This document shows, one piece after another, positions 51,079 to 62,409 of a stretch of DNA of 64,000 nucleotides. The stretch's first letter is position 1, and every line of letters begins with the position of its first letter. The position numbers and the translations under genes are program-made. Below the pieces are notes generated by a model that had not been told where the DNA came from, did no database searches, and saw only the letters and a list, made by a program, of their open reading frames with translations. Source of the DNA: Phytophthora sp. 'mugwort' (taxonomy: Eukaryota; Oomycota; Peronosporomycetes; Peronosporales; Peronosporaceae); NCBI GenBank assembly GCA_033558025.1, contig JAUCEF010000001.1:3410001-3474000 (forward strand), in the 5' to 3' direction.

Positions 51079-51585
51079 ATAAGACGAAAACGTGACGGCA
51101 ACTGGAAGTGAAAGCGACGCGTATCATTGTGATTAGCAGGTAGAAGTACGAGTTCGTAACAGCACGGATTACCTCTGCGTCGTGCATGGCACTACTTCAT
51201 GCAAATATGGGTACGTTATTTTTAGCTTGAATGACTGCTGTAATAAAAGATAAGTTTCTGCGTCGTAGAAAATATTCCTTATTCTTACAAACACCGATAA
51301 TCTAGGTGTAAGGTGTTACTACCTGCATCGCCCCTGTCCTAAGCGAAGTTTGTCCTAAACGAGTCTTATTACGATGAATCACATCGCCCTTTTAGTAAGA
51401 TGGATAAAACTAAAATACCGTATCATAGAAGCTATTTTAGGCTGTGCTGCGCCACAAATGCGGCCATGCTGAAAACACGCAATGGCTCGCACGAAATGAA
51501 CCAGCAGAAAACCGAAGCGGTACACTCGAATTACTGTCGACTACGCACACAACCTGGAGCTATTAGAGTATATGGCTGCTAGATA
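51079..51585. other. Non-coding stretch, nothing recognised
   Basis: About 500 AT-rich bases. Two small frames at 51400-51582 and 50942-51187 have no domain. Confidence 0.4.
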
Positions 51586-51591
51586 CTGTTA

Positions 51592-53020
51592 GTGAAACAG
51601 TCTCTAATTTTTATCCGGACTGCAGAGTCAGCTGTAAGACGCGCAAACAGAAGTAAATTTCCAAGTGGAAGAGGAAGGAAGAGCATATTAAATCGGTCTG
51701 CGAAGACAGCAAGAGTCATCTCAAGAATTTCGGGTTTGATGGACACGCGACAATTTTTTCGAGTGATGCGGAAGGTGCTATTGTTTTGTGGATTAATTAA
51801 ATGCGAAAGAGGGATGTCCCGTTTCATCTCAAACGATACGGTTCAAAGCCATAGAAGTGGTCGATGACGAAGGTCTCTCGTGCGACATCTTTACGGCATC
51901 TCATTTGTCGAGGCGCCGGTTCATGAAGAGACACAAGTTGTCAATCCGAGCCCGCACGCGCCAGGGCCACACTACACCAGAAGACGCGGAAGCTGCCAAA
52001 AAAAAACTAAGTTCTGTGGGGAAGTACGGTCTGCAATAGTTGAACACGAGATCAGCAACGCGTACAACACTGATCAAATCGGTAAGACCACTGATATTAT
52101 CTACTTGGCAGGGCTACACTTTGACACTTCATGCATACTATAGCCGTGTTCTTTGAGTATCTACCTTGGCAGACCGTATCAACCGAAGGGGCGAAGACAG
52201 TTTGGATTAAGTGCAGCAGCGAGGATAAAGAGAGAGATACGGTAATGCTACTAACCGACTGGAATGGAAACAAGCATGCGCCGTTTGTCATTTAAAAGCC
52301 ATGTATCATGCCACAAACACATTAGCAAGGTAACGGCTCGGTTCGTCACGGTTCGTTTGTGGAAGGAGGTGTTCGGTCTTCGAGCTCTCCACGGCTGGCG
52401 TATCTATGGGATTCTTACAGCATAGTGGACCTCACACATTTCACTAGAGTTCCTTCAGTTTCACTTCGAATTCAGGGAGAGTACGAATGAGAAAGTATTG
52501 TTGCTTTGGAACGACTTCTCTGGGCACTGGACCCAAGAGGTTATCGACTATGCAGCATCTATAAATGTGGTGCTGATGAAGGTACCCCACGTTACATTTA
52601 CGTCTGTCAGCCTGCGGATGTGGCATGGAATCAGCCATTTAAAATCCGACTAAGAGGGCGCTGGTTGAACAGCTTGCGATGTCAGATCGCTCGTCACCAC
52701 ACACGCGAAAGAGATCGGGCAGAGGAGCGGTGTAAGTTATCAGAACAGGTCGCTATCATTGCAAGAACGGAGATTCAAGAAGATGCAAGGGGGGAGACTG
52801 CTAGCTTACAGGAGCAGGCATCTAGTCCAGCATTCGGGATGGTGACCCCAAACGCGTTGATATTACATCATGGATAAGTGAGAGCTAGGAAGAGCTCAGT
52901 ACAAATACATTGTCAGTGGATTTGCAAAGCCGGTCTTTTGGGCGATACACGTGATACCGAGACCACCATTGAGTCGCCAGAGATTGATAAGATAAGACCG
53001 GTTGGTCTCAAACGATGGTT
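51592..53020 (+). mobile_element. Degraded pogo-like (DDE_1/CENP-B type) transposase, element 1
   Basis: Fragments in shifting plus-strand frames line up as one transposase. They are an N-terminal part (51592-51860), FMKRHKLSIRARTRQGHTTP (about 51920-51980), NAYNTDQIG with the first catalytic Asp (about 52060), a YLPWQTVSTEGAKTVWIKCS segment (about 52160), LLWNDFSGHWTQEVIDYAAS with the second Asp (about 52500), and YVCQPADVAWNQPFKIRLRG then RERDRAEERCKLSEQVAIIA (about 52600-52760). At least five frame changes and several stops. The layout is that of pogo/Tigger-type elements with a CENP-B-like HTH and a DDD/E catalytic core. Terminal repeats were not identified. Confidence 0.7.
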
Positions 53021-53109
53021 TTAACTTAAACATAGCATCGTTGAGACTTGGCCGAGACTTATGTCTCCCAGCGGCAGGTCCTATTGCAGGATTTAACTTC
53101 ACCAGGACC

Positions 53110-53735
53110 TATAGGATGGCGCTTGCGACTTCTCCAGGTCATCTGGCGTGTTTTTTTTAATATTCTGTCCCAGCAACCGAATGATGTTCTCACAGAAGTA
53201 CTTGAGCGTTTCTAGTACGGTAGATCCCCCCATGCGCATGGCCTCGTCCATTTATCGGCAGAAGCACCGTACGCAAGCATACGAAATGTACAGGCCACCT
53301 TCTGCTCCGGAAGAAAAACAAGTCGCCCGGTGGCATCCTGACGCCGAAATAAGTAGTCAGACTCCTCATCGTCGACAAAGACATTTACTACGACCTCGAA
53401 GAGACTGCGTCGTATACGGAATCGCCGGCGGAAGTCCTCTGAGCATGCTCAGCAATGCACATTCACAGTAGAGCACGGTAAGCTCGAAGTGCATACAGCA
53501 TAAACAAAACGTACATACGGTCGTCATAGGTCGGTTTTTCCCCGAAATAATCCTCCATCAAGCGCTCCCCCCAAAGCTCTCTCTCACGTTCTTTGTTCGC
53601 TCGTTTCCCTGGGACAGAGCTTCAGTGCTTGGGCTATCTTCACTTGTGTCGTCCCTGTCCAGGTAGGTGAGATAGTATTCTTCATCCGAGTCGTCGATGT
53701 CGTCGAACACCGCCGCGTTGCCCCACTCCATCGCT
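53110..53735 (-). mobile_element. Degraded Harbinger-like (DDE_4) transposase
   Basis: Minus-strand relic starting near 53731 (MEWGNAAVFDDIDDSDEEYY), an acidic N-terminus typical of oomycete Harbinger-like proteins. Frameshifted pieces follow: LMEDYFGEKPTYDDRM (about 53560), DATGRLVFLPEQKVACTFRM with LAYGASADK (about 53280), and MRMGGSTVLETLKYFCENII (about 53190). Frames change at least three times and stops are present. Its C-terminal catalytic half is absent; the plus-strand pogo remnant begins on that side. Confidence 0.6.
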
Positions 53736-53740
53736 GCTTT

Positions 53741-54005
53741 TGTTGGACAAGTGAAAGTTAAGGTGATTGGTTGGGGTTAGCTAAACCTCGGCGTGAGTTC
53801 TAGCGGTGGGAGCGAGCGACCATGAAGCAGACTTATTTTTAATTTTCAAGACTTAAAGCCCTGGTTATGGCTACGAATATGTCCAACTGGTGGAGATGAT
53901 CTAGCAGACCTACAGGATCAACTGGATGAGTTTGGGGTTGTTGGTAAGTCTGTCGGGAGCGACGGTGAATATGTCAGCAGTTCAGATGATACTTTTCCTA
54001 ATTGA
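53741..54005. other. Non-coding stretch flanking the citrate synthase pseudogene
   Basis: On the minus strand the sequence just downstream of the pseudogene opens with a GTAAGT-type donor at about 54017 and contains a YGACAG acceptor-like site near 53955, as if an ancestral intron were retained. No coding match was recognised beyond it. Confidence 0.35.
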
Positions 54006-54009
54006 TAAA

Positions 54010-54725
54010 ATAAACTTACTTGATGCAGTTGTTAGCCTCCAGAACCTTGGAGTGGGACTTAGCCTGCAGGTCGAGAATACAGCCCAGGACTTCCTGGTTG
54101 GCGAGATCGTGCAGCGGACCGGCCAGCGCGTTGTCACCACCAGTCAGGGAAAGGTACGGGCCCGATAGGGTCGAGCCCACCAAGTGCGTGGTGTGCGCAC
54201 TGGCGTCACCACCCTCATGATCAATGTAAATCACCAGGTACAGATGCACGCCGAAATCAGGCTGGAATCGTAGGCACTGTTGAACTCACCGAAGTACGTG
54301 TTGCGATACGTAAGAGCGGCTACCTCGAGCAGGCGGGCGATGAGATTCATGCTGTCCTCGTACACATACTCCCCGTAGGTCGAATTGTGGTTGCCCTCGG
54401 CGTACTTCTTGGCGAAGATGCTCTCGATGTTTATTGCAGTCACGCCGGCCGATAGCGCGTCATGGATGGGTGTGCTTGAGATCGCGGACGATATTGAGCA
54501 CGTGATCGGACACCTTGGCGCGCGAGTGCAGCTCGGCGGTGACGCTGGTGACATGGGCGGCAATGGGGACCCCACCGGTCATAATTAGCCATAGTAGGCC
54601 TTCTGGTAAGGGCCCACCGCCTTCTTCCTTGGCGGGAAGAAACTGCTGAAGGTCTGGGATGATGTGGCCGCGGAAGCAGATGCCTCGGCGTCCAGCAGTG
54701 AGGTCCCCTACCGCGATCTATGGGG
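54010..54725 (-). pseudogene. Citrate synthase pseudogene
   Basis: Minus-strand fragments in three frames follow the order of eukaryotic citrate synthase. They are GRRGICFRGHIIPDLQQFLP (about 54690-54640), [20 protein letters not shown] (about 54610-54550), [20 protein letters not shown] and [20 protein letters not shown] (54480-54310), FNSAYDSSL (54270), then [20 protein letters not shown] and [20 protein letters not shown] (54230-54070). Breaks lie near 54475 (stop and shift) and 54260, where a short block present in intact enzymes is missing. N-terminal ~60 residues and everything after LDLQ are absent. A GTAAGT donor at the 3' edge argues for a genomic duplicate rather than a processed retrocopy. 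Confidence 0.85.
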
Positions 54726-54764
54726 ATGGACGCGGGTTCGATTCCCGCCGTGTCCCTATTTTTT
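54726..54764 (+). repeat. tRNA 3'-half-like sequence (T arm plus T-run)
   Basis: GCGGG TTCGATT CCCGC (54732-54748) is a perfect T-arm with a B-box (GGTTCGATTCC), followed by a seven-base acceptor-like strand and a T6 run at 54759-54764. No matching 5' acceptor strand or D arm was found within 90 bases upstream, where citrate synthase pseudogene sequence begins. A truncated tRNA or tRNA-derived SINE piece is more likely than a functional tRNA. Confidence 0.45.
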
Positions 54765-55564
54765 CGACTAGCTAAACTATACAAAAAGACAAACTCGAAT
54801 AAAACTTACGTTTTAGGAAACTATTCTTGTGATTGTGAATGACCGTACCACAAACTGTGTACACGGCAGTTCGCTTAGCATAGTGGTAGTTCTGGTTCGA
54901 AATGATGGATGTGTTCAGAAAAAGGTTAATACAACGCAGCCGCTAAGCGTCTTAACCCACGTCATAATGAAGTATCGCCACTTGCCGTAGAGTACGGAAT
55001 GCCAGCTTCCACACAATTGGATATGATCACCGTTTTCACGTTGGCATCGCCATTCTTGGCAATATGATTCAATTGACGGTCAGTACATCCAGGACACCTG
55101 TCTCCACCGTGAAGGCCACCTCTCGGTCAGGCAGCGACATGCGAAGATAAAATGCGACCGCCACATATCCGGCACATGCCGGACTTTCTTGACATTTTTT
55201 CTGCCACATATCGTCACATACCCGTACTTTATCTTGTTCGTGTATGTGACAGAGCATCCGATTTTAGACGGGTCGTAGACGACTTCTGATTGATTGGATA
55301 GAAAGAAGCGCGTGTGTTCAGATATTGTTGCATGTTTCGATTGGCTCTGAAAGCCGTCTCAGTTCAAAGTTTAAAGTATGGCAGTAGGTCCCTTCATGCT
55401 GTTGATTTACCAACTTCCCGGCCTGCCCCCCCCCCCCCCGCAAAAAAACCATGTTCCTGGGGCGGCTGTTGCGAGACCGAGGTAATACCTGCTTTAATTG
55501 ATATCCTTACAATTTGTATTAGTACTAAAACTTATACTCGTAGGTACATTCCTGAAGGTGGAGT
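54765..55564. other. Non-coding stretch with A/B-box-like motifs and a poly-C run
   Basis: About 800 bases. TTAGCATAGTGGTAG (54875-54889) followed by GGTTCGAAAT (54894-54903) looks like closely spaced pol III A and B boxes, too near each other for a tRNA. A run of 14 C lies at 55426-55439. The minus ORF 55069-55257 has no recognisable domain. Confidence 0.35.
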
Positions 55565-56217
55565 GGAAAACTCGGTCTGTGGCCACTAACGGAGGAGTAC
55601 GTAGCACAGCGGAAGAGTCGCAACCGACCCGAAGGTACAGTATGTACCCGAAACATCGAGGTAGTTAACCCGTGTTGTCTACAATGACTACCTTCTTCGG
55701 CTCGTCATTCCTGCTATCAAGATGCAGTGGCCACGAGGAAATCGAAGGAGTCCCATTCTAATTCAGCAGGAAAATGCGAAACGGCATGCCCCCCACACAT
55801 GACCCGGACATTGTCGAAGCGAGGCATGCAGATGGATGGTGCATCCGATTGCTATTTCAGCCCTCCAATACACCCGACCTCAACATTCTCGACCTATTTC
55901 TTTTCAACTCGATCCAAAGCATTCAAATCAGTGCACCCATTCACCGGATCAACAACCACATCGCGGCCGTCCAAGATGCATATGACAGAATGAATGCCGA
56001 TACGTTGGATAACATTTTCCAGACATTACAGAGCTGTACGACATGCATTCTATGGGGGCAGGGTGGCAACCAGTACTCATTGCCTCATCTTGGGAAAAGC
56101 CAGCTGCGTCGGAAAGGTATGATATCTAGAAAGCTGAAGTCCGACAACCACTTGCACAATAGCGCCAAGACTGCGATGGTTAAAGCCGTTCGGCCGGGTC
56201 TTATCTTCTACTACTAA
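55565..56217 (+). mobile_element. Degraded mariner-like transposase, C-terminal half
   Basis: Frames shift, but the order fits a mariner-type DDE transposase. EEYVAQRKSRNRPEGT is at about 55595, QWPRGNRRSPILIQQENAK at about 55725-55780, then the open frame 55774-56217 with DPDIVEARHADGWCIRLLFQ, SNTPDLNILDLFLFNSIQSI (containing the third acidic residue of the triad) and CTTCILWGQGGNQYSLPHLG. The amino-terminal HTH and first Asp region are missing. Confidence 0.7.
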
Positions 56218-56658
56218 TACTAGCCTAGTACAAGTAGTAGTTAATACCTGTTCAAATTTATAGTATCAGATTTGCATCAAGTTAGCAACCGATTTGACCC
56301 TTGAAATATCATATAGCCTTCTATCCATCAATCCGAATCCGAGGTAGTAAGTGTGACCTCGTTAGATCCGGGTGAGACATTCCGAACAAGATTAAACCCA
56401 GTTTTAGGAGTGGCTGCATGAGGATTACTGCTGCTGGGCAACTTTTGCAAGTTATATAAACTATCGTGAAATGGCGGGTGCCTGTCCGCAATCCACTCAT
56501 ATTGCGGCTAATCCGCGTCTAGAACGTCGCGACCCAGCCATTGCCTTTGACTGCCCCCCCCCCCCGAAAATAATGACGGAATCAGTAGGTTTTCGCGTTC
56601 GATTGTGCTCGTATAACGTCATGGAGATGACTTTCGTAGCTGCAACGCTAGTGTATTA

Positions 56659-57260
56659 GTGCGTTCAATAGAACGCTGGCATTGCCTTTTCAGAAATGGC
56701 AACGCGCTACCCACTAAGACTTCATGCGTGTCTGCTCGGTGGCCTGCTCCGGCTGTAGAGTTTGTACAAGAGTGTATGAAATTGAACCCTTGCTTTTATC
56801 TGAACCCCAGGAGGCAGTCGAGATGGAGTCTAGAAGCTTTCCTGAAGACTTCTACTTCTACTTCTACTCCTACGATCTGTCGTCTGCTTGGGTTCGACCT
56901 AGGTACAACTAGAAAAGTGCTGACCAAGAGGGCAAGGGAGTGCGTATCAAGCGAGATCGATATATTTTACAAGAAGTTGAAGCCGTTTTATTGCGGGCCC
57001 GATCAGCTAGTCTTCATTGACGAGACCTCCAAGGATGGGCGAAACACTCTCCGTCGTTATGCGCGGTTCTGAGAATTGACTTTCCGTGAAGCTAGGAGAT
57101 CCTTCATTAGTCGACTCATTGGCGTGAGTAACTTGCCGAACGACTTCTGGAGACGCCCTGTTCCTCGAAGCATTTGTCATAGCACTTGAGCACGAGCACT
57201 TCGTTCTGAAAGACTATGGCTCCGCGCTGAACACAACCTCGTCGCTGGAGCGATCATATG
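56659..57260 (+). mobile_element. Degraded Tc1/IS630-like transposase
   Basis: The open frame 56659-57072 ends with a recognisable DDE_3 core start: LGFDLGTTRKVLTKRARECV, IFYKKLKPFYCGP and DQLVFIDETSKDGRNTLRRY, where the Asp of FIDE is the first catalytic acid. After the stop at 57070, other frames read short pieces compatible with the catalytic region to about 57260. Truncated and frameshifted; flanking TA or terminal repeats were not resolved. Confidence 0.65.
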
Positions 57261-57299
57261 CACTGCCGTTAAAGAATCTCAATTCAGACGTGCACATTC

Positions 57300-57861
57300 T
57301 CACAATCGTCCACTGGTACAGCCGGCAAAAGTCTCGATCTGGTCCTTGGCTGCTTTGCCCATCAAATATCCCTTGCGGCTCTTGATCTGGGCCCGCGATG
57401 GTAGCTGGCGCAGGAGATGCGCCTGGTTCAAGTACTTCATCTTGAGTCCATTAACAATTGCCAGAGGTCCATCTTTTCCCATTGCCGTGGCGTCAACTTC
57501 CGCAGCAAAGGCTGAATGTATGTCTTTTTCTTGCGAGTCGTGGGCACTTCCGATTATGTTCCCGTTACCTCAAGCGCGCAAGGCATCGTGCCAGTGTGTA
57601 CGGCACTCACAGCGCGATGCGGAAGAAGCGCCCGCAGTCCTGGTGCTCGGCGCACCTGTATGTCACCTTCCGGCCATGTTTGTTATCGTTGTGGTTTTGC
57701 ACGTAGCTGTAGGCGTCATATAGCTGCATTGCGATCGTAGTGCTGGCCTTCGTCTCATGGTTCGATACGGTCGTGAACGCGATGGCGATCAACAGGAGAA
57801 CTGTGCGCCACTGCCTGCGCAACACGTTTAGTAGAGCGGTAGGAGAACATGGCACGCGCAA
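57300..57861 (-). mobile_element. Possible MULE-type N-terminal fragment
   Basis: Minus-strand frames give YRCAEHQDCGRFFRI, a short Cys/His motif like FAR1/FLYWCH-type leaders (about 57670), then across a frame change LRQLPSRAQIKSRKGYLMGK (about 57420-57350), which resembles the segment before the MULE catalytic domain. No catalytic residues are present. Low confidence. Confidence 0.3.
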
Positions 57862-58962
57862 GAGTGAAGCACCGTTAGGAGCACTGGCGTGGGTGTGTTA
57901 GCTGACTCGAGCTAGATGCGCGTGCGTAGCAGTACACACGTTGGGTTGGTCTGCTGCTTGTGCGGTGCATGCACTGGAGGCGAATGGGTAGCAGTGCGCG
58001 CTTTGAGGTGGTGTGCTGCTCCACCGGAAAGCAGTTTCCGCGCGTAAACGAGAAGCGAGGAGCCCCACAGCCGAGGTTCCCGACGTCATCGGCAACTCGG
58101 GATCTTTTCACTCCAAGGTTGTGAATGTACTCGCGGTTCAGCCGGTATGAACCGGTATGCACTGGTTACTCGTTCCGTTTTGTCGGTATCCACGGTAGCC
58201 GCGGCATGTACTCGATTTTCCTCCTTCTGTACTCAGATTTAATCTCTCCTCATAGCATACAGCTGTGAAGAATGAGCGTCGCACTACTCTGTTAACGCTT
58301 TCACAGCGTCCACGCAGAATAACCTGTTTGTGGCATCGAGTCCAATGCATCCTGACCACCGAGGACTTTAGCAAAGATATCAGTTTACACGGTGTCATTA
58401 TAAATGCCGGTTACTGTTCAGCCAATTCCGTGTTCTTAAATACCTCCGTGAGGAGATAGCACGCGCGCATTATGGTATCTTGTGTTGCCAGAAGCCGCAA
58501 TTGCAATGAATAAAGAACTTGTTCGTATTTACAACGGAGCTGGAGTCACGAAGTATCGCAACTATTTGCGACACATCATGAATATCGGTCGAGATGTTAC
58601 CTCTCGTCGAGGAGTTGCATGTGGATTAGATAGGTGCTGAGATCGATGGCGGTCAATGCACGACGGAAAAACCCACCCGCGCTCTTTCTACTATTAGACT
58701 TGGGCTTGTAAGAAAACTTCGGCACATTTGTCGACGGGGTTTTCTGTCGTTGTCTGTACACCGTTCACGCTATTTAGTCGTAAGGGGAATGGCCAATAGA
58801 GGACCGTCGACCAATAAAAGGCCGCACGAAATATAGCCAATATGATAAGTTTTGAGTAAGCTTGAGCTTCTAATTGGACAAAACTTGAATGAGTCAAAAA
58901 CCTGCGATGCCTTATACGCTTGGTCCGATTGTTTTGGCGCCATTCCTCTAAACCAGCGTCAT
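57862..58962. other. Non-coding stretch, nothing recognised
   Basis: About 1.1 kb. ORFs at 57875-58162, 58138-58398 and 58694-58972 (minus) show no domain. It may include the left flank of pogo-like element 2; no terminal inverted repeat was found by eye. Confidence 0.4.
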
Positions 58963-58964
58963 TA

Positions 58965-60130
58965 ATGCCCACATATCGAGAAGAAGTTAGAAAGGATGCG
59001 GTGGCACGAGTTCAAGGTGGGGTACGCGTTCCTGTTGTTGCTGCTTCCCTTGGAATTCCCGAGATGACGATTCGTAAGTGGGTAACGGCCGCCAAGAATG
59101 CAACCTCGCTCGAGTCGACCAGACGAGGTCCGAAAAAACCCGCCTTCCAGAGGAGACCGAGCAATACTTGTACGAGTGGATTATCAGGCGTCAGCTTTCG
59201 GGGTTCCCAGCTGACCGAGGGCATATGCGGAAGGCTAAGGAAGTGGCACTGCTTGTGAGTGGTGAAAGCGTTGGAGACGGCTGGTACCGTCGTTTTCTCG
59301 ATAGACACCCGACGCTGTCAACCAGGACCGCACCGTCGCTCACGATGATGCGTAACAGTGCTTCTAATACTGACCTGACTACTCTGTTTTATACGCTTGT
59401 TAAGCAAGTGATTTGAGTTGGAGTTGGACAGCTCACGAGTGTTTAATATGGATGAAACAGCGTTCCAGACAAGAAAGAAAAGCAAGAAGGTGATAGCTGT
59501 CCGCAGCTCGAGCAATATTTGGTGCACGGACCCCTCTGTCAACTTTCACCTGACCATTGTCGCGTGTGGGAGTAGTGCAGGTTTCATGGTGCCTCCTGCA
59601 TATTTATCCTACCCGGAAAGGCGGTTGCATGGGACATTTTAAAGGGGTGTGATATCCCTGGGGCGGCCATAACAACGTCGCCTAGTGGGTTTATCAATAC
59701 CTACTTGTTTGAATGGTGGCTACGTTTTATTTTTATTTTCGGTGCCAAGAAGCGTAAAGCGTCCTCTTCTCCTGGTGCTTGATGGAGGTGGATCCCACTA
59801 CTCACTGTCCGTGCTTGACACCGCGGACAGCCTAGGCATTATGCTCGTTCTGCTGCCACCGAACGCCACGAACTTGCTATAGCCACTAGATGTGGCTGTG
59901 TTGCAACGCTAAAGGACAAGCTGTGCAACCTTATCGGTCAGGTAGTGGAGGGGGCGCACTCCCACGAATTGAAACTGTCTTCGCGTTAATTTCGTTAATA
60001 GTGGTGGCCGCCGTCATCTAAAAAAACGCTGCTGTTTCATCCATCTTCACTCGTACCGGTCTCGACAAATTCACGGCGAACCTGCCGTTAAGGCTTTGGT
60101 CGACTCGTGTTCTGCGCCGAATTCTCATCC
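58965..60130 (+). mobile_element. Degraded pogo-like (DDE_1) transposase, element 2
   Basis: Starts MPTYREEVRKDAVARVQGG with an HTH (VPVVAASLGIPEMTIRKW). A shift near 59140 leads into the CENP-B-type DNA-binding part (WYRRFLDRHPTLSTRTAPSL). The catalytic core follows in pieces: VFNMDETAFQTRKKSKKV (about 59440), IVACGSSAGFMVPP (about 59560), LLLVLDGGGSHYSLSVLDTA (about 59770) and LVLLPPNATNLL (about 59850), then PLDVAVLQR past a stop. All three acidic-triad regions can be recognised, but at least four frameshifts or stops inactivate it. A different subfamily from element 1. Confidence 0.75.
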
Positions 60131-60149
60131 GAAGTCGCCGCAGGAATGA

Positions 60150-60512
60150 GTACACTCAACTCCACGTAGCAGTGCGCGTTCCGTCCCGAAAATTGCGGTC
60201 AATCGAGATAGCTTTAGCAATTACTTGACTTGTTGATACTACAACCTCCGCACTACGACGCTCTCTGATCCAGTTTGCTGCCTGAACTTCAAGTTGAGGT
60301 GCAGAGCGGGATCGACCTGGATTCAGCGACCTCGCGAGGATTTCCGTCTCACTGCTGCTTCCAAGTTTGACCTTCTGCGCTACCACTGTCGAATCTGGCT
60401 CGGGTCTATCTTGTGCCAGCGAGCTGTGCCTATTATCGCCCGAGTCTCAGCCTCAATTACAATTGCAAGCTTCTCACTCACCGTTATTTTGAGTCACATA
60501 CTGGCATGATCG
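60150..60512 (-). mobile_element. pogo-like element 3, N-terminal HTH fragment
   Basis: On the minus strand KITVSEKLAIVIEAETRAII then KIDPSQIRQWR (about 60495-60390), followed by APQLEVQAANWIRERRSAEV and VSTSQVIAKAISID (60300-60200). This is the two-part HTH leader of the same family as element 1, in the opposite orientation. It ends before the catalytic core. Confidence 0.5.
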
Positions 60513-60699
60513 TGTTTCTTCGCGCGCTTCTTTCAGACTGAGCGCTGAGCCCCAGAAGATCGCAAAATCATTTTACCCAATATGAACTCGGGTGAAGGGT
60601 CGCTCATCGATGAGCTATCCCCGTTTCGAATGGTTTTGGCGAGGATAGCTGATCGATGAATACTGTAGTTTCGTGCCAGCCACGCGTAATGATCTATGA

Positions 60700-61415
60700 C
60701 GTGATCGCCACATCCATGTCAATAGCGCTGACGACTTTCGCCGACTTGCGTTTGCTGACCTCATCCCATCCGTGAGTGAACAGAGAAAAATTGCTGCTGG
60801 GTGAAATGGCAGCGTTTGCTGTGATTACTGGGAAACCGCAGCGCCACGACATGACCGTGGTAACACTTCGTGACATATTTGACATTTTTCGAGACAAATA
60901 TGACGGCATGGAGAATTACCTAGCCGCTGACGCGGATATCATCAAATCTCCGGTGTTTGGGATTTCCTTTTGTAATTGTGGGTGCAGTATTGAAAGCGAA
61001 CTAGGTAAACTTCAAGCTGGTTGGAGTCAGCCTTGTTGAGACGCGAGGGGAAGATTTTTAGCCGTTTCCTCGCCCCCCCAACACGCTCAATATCAGCCAG
61101 AACCAACCTCGGCGAGCGCAAATAAATCGAAGCGGAAGCGTGCCGACGAAACGTTGTACGAGATGGTCAACAAGGAAGTCCGCAAGCATAGTGGATCGCA
61201 GTCCAAATACACCGACGCGAGCTGGGTTCCTGCAACGTCTGTAGCAGCGAGCGATTCTTTTCGACCGTAAAAAGCACTGTCGGATACTTACGAAAAAGCA
61301 TGAGCCACGAGCCCTCGAAGTTATAGTATTCTTAAAGCTGAACTGGGATCTAGTGGCCACTGCAGACGTGTCGAAATCCGTCGAGCAGTCCAAAAAACAA
61401 GGAAGACCCGTAGGT
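60700..61415 (+). mobile_element. Degraded hAT transposase, C-terminal dimerisation region
   Basis: The open frame 60776-61039 includes MENYLAADADIIKSPVFG. After 61100, frames read KRKRADETLYEMVNKEVRKH, SGSQSKYTDASWVPATSV, then RFFSTVKSTVGYLRKSMSHE and LEVIVFLKLNWDLVATADVS. The order matches the hAT C-terminal domain (Y.D..W.P.TS...ERFFS...LR..M....LE...FLKLN). Three or more frame changes; upstream catalytic parts are not present. Confidence 0.6.
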
Positions 61416-62400
61416 CAGCACAATAATTACAATAGTGGGTGCCTATATTGATAATTTGAAATAATTAATTGTAGAGAGCCATGGCCTGCAATCAATAAAC
61501 ACTCTATATTTCCACAGCTCTGTACTCCCCGTACCCCCGCGTTCGGGTGATTGCACTGGAGCCGGTGGTTTGGCGAACGGTGCAGAGGAGAGAACATCAC
61601 CCCACGTGTGACCGCCGGCGACTCCAAGACAATACTTGACGAGCTGGACTCGGAAATTTCTCTTTGATAAGGGCTGTAGCGATTGAATATTTGTAAGGCG
61701 GAACCAGGGGGCGCCTCTCAACGTCTTGGTTGCGAGCATGAATCGCGCGGAACATCAGCGGTCGGTACCGCCGATAGGGTCTCTGGCTGGTTGACCGCAG
61801 CTCCTTCTGGAGTTACCATGGTGAAGATTTTTGACGCTGTTAGGCGTCGATGGGTTCGCCGAAGCTTTCAAAGCTCCTGGTGCACCGGCTTGGACTTTTG
61901 GACACTTCTAAAATGTTTAAAACGTTTTGGTACATATTAAACGTTATTTACTCTTCCAATACCCTTATCAGTCATGCTTCGGAATGTGGCGTGGCGTGGA
62001 AATACTGAATGACATACTAGTATTACTTATAGTATCATCTGCCGCTAAATAAAAGCATTTCCATACTGGGATTCCCAAAATAATATATGTATGATCTTTA
62101 CTGGAATGATTCCAAGATCAGTTGCCATAAAAGGTAGTTCACGAGCTCGATACCGTCGATTTACTCGGTGGGGCGCCAGTTTTCACGCCGGCAGCATGTG
62201 AGCGTAGCCTTTGTGCCAAACTACCACGTTTTCCGGAGTGACTAAGGAGGGCAAGGCCATTTTCATAGATAGGCCACACGCAAGCGCTGCAATAATATGC
62301 TCACTTGTGGGACTAACAAATTTTGACCACATCTGAACACAAGTATGTCACCGGCTCCCCTTACAAAACTATATATAATCTGTGCGTGCCCGTCCGAACG
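61416..62400. other. Non-coding repeat-like stretch, nothing assigned
   Basis: About 1 kb. The minus frame 61443-61739 and plus frame 61683-61940 overlap without recognisable domains. The sequence looks like transposon flank, but no terminal repeat or target duplication was identified. Confidence 0.35.
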
Positions 62401-62409
62401 TTGCGTCCC

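Noticed and set aside
54660..54764. A functional tRNA gene
   Set aside because: Only the T arm and a T-run are present; no 5' acceptor strand, D arm or anticodon arm fits upstream.
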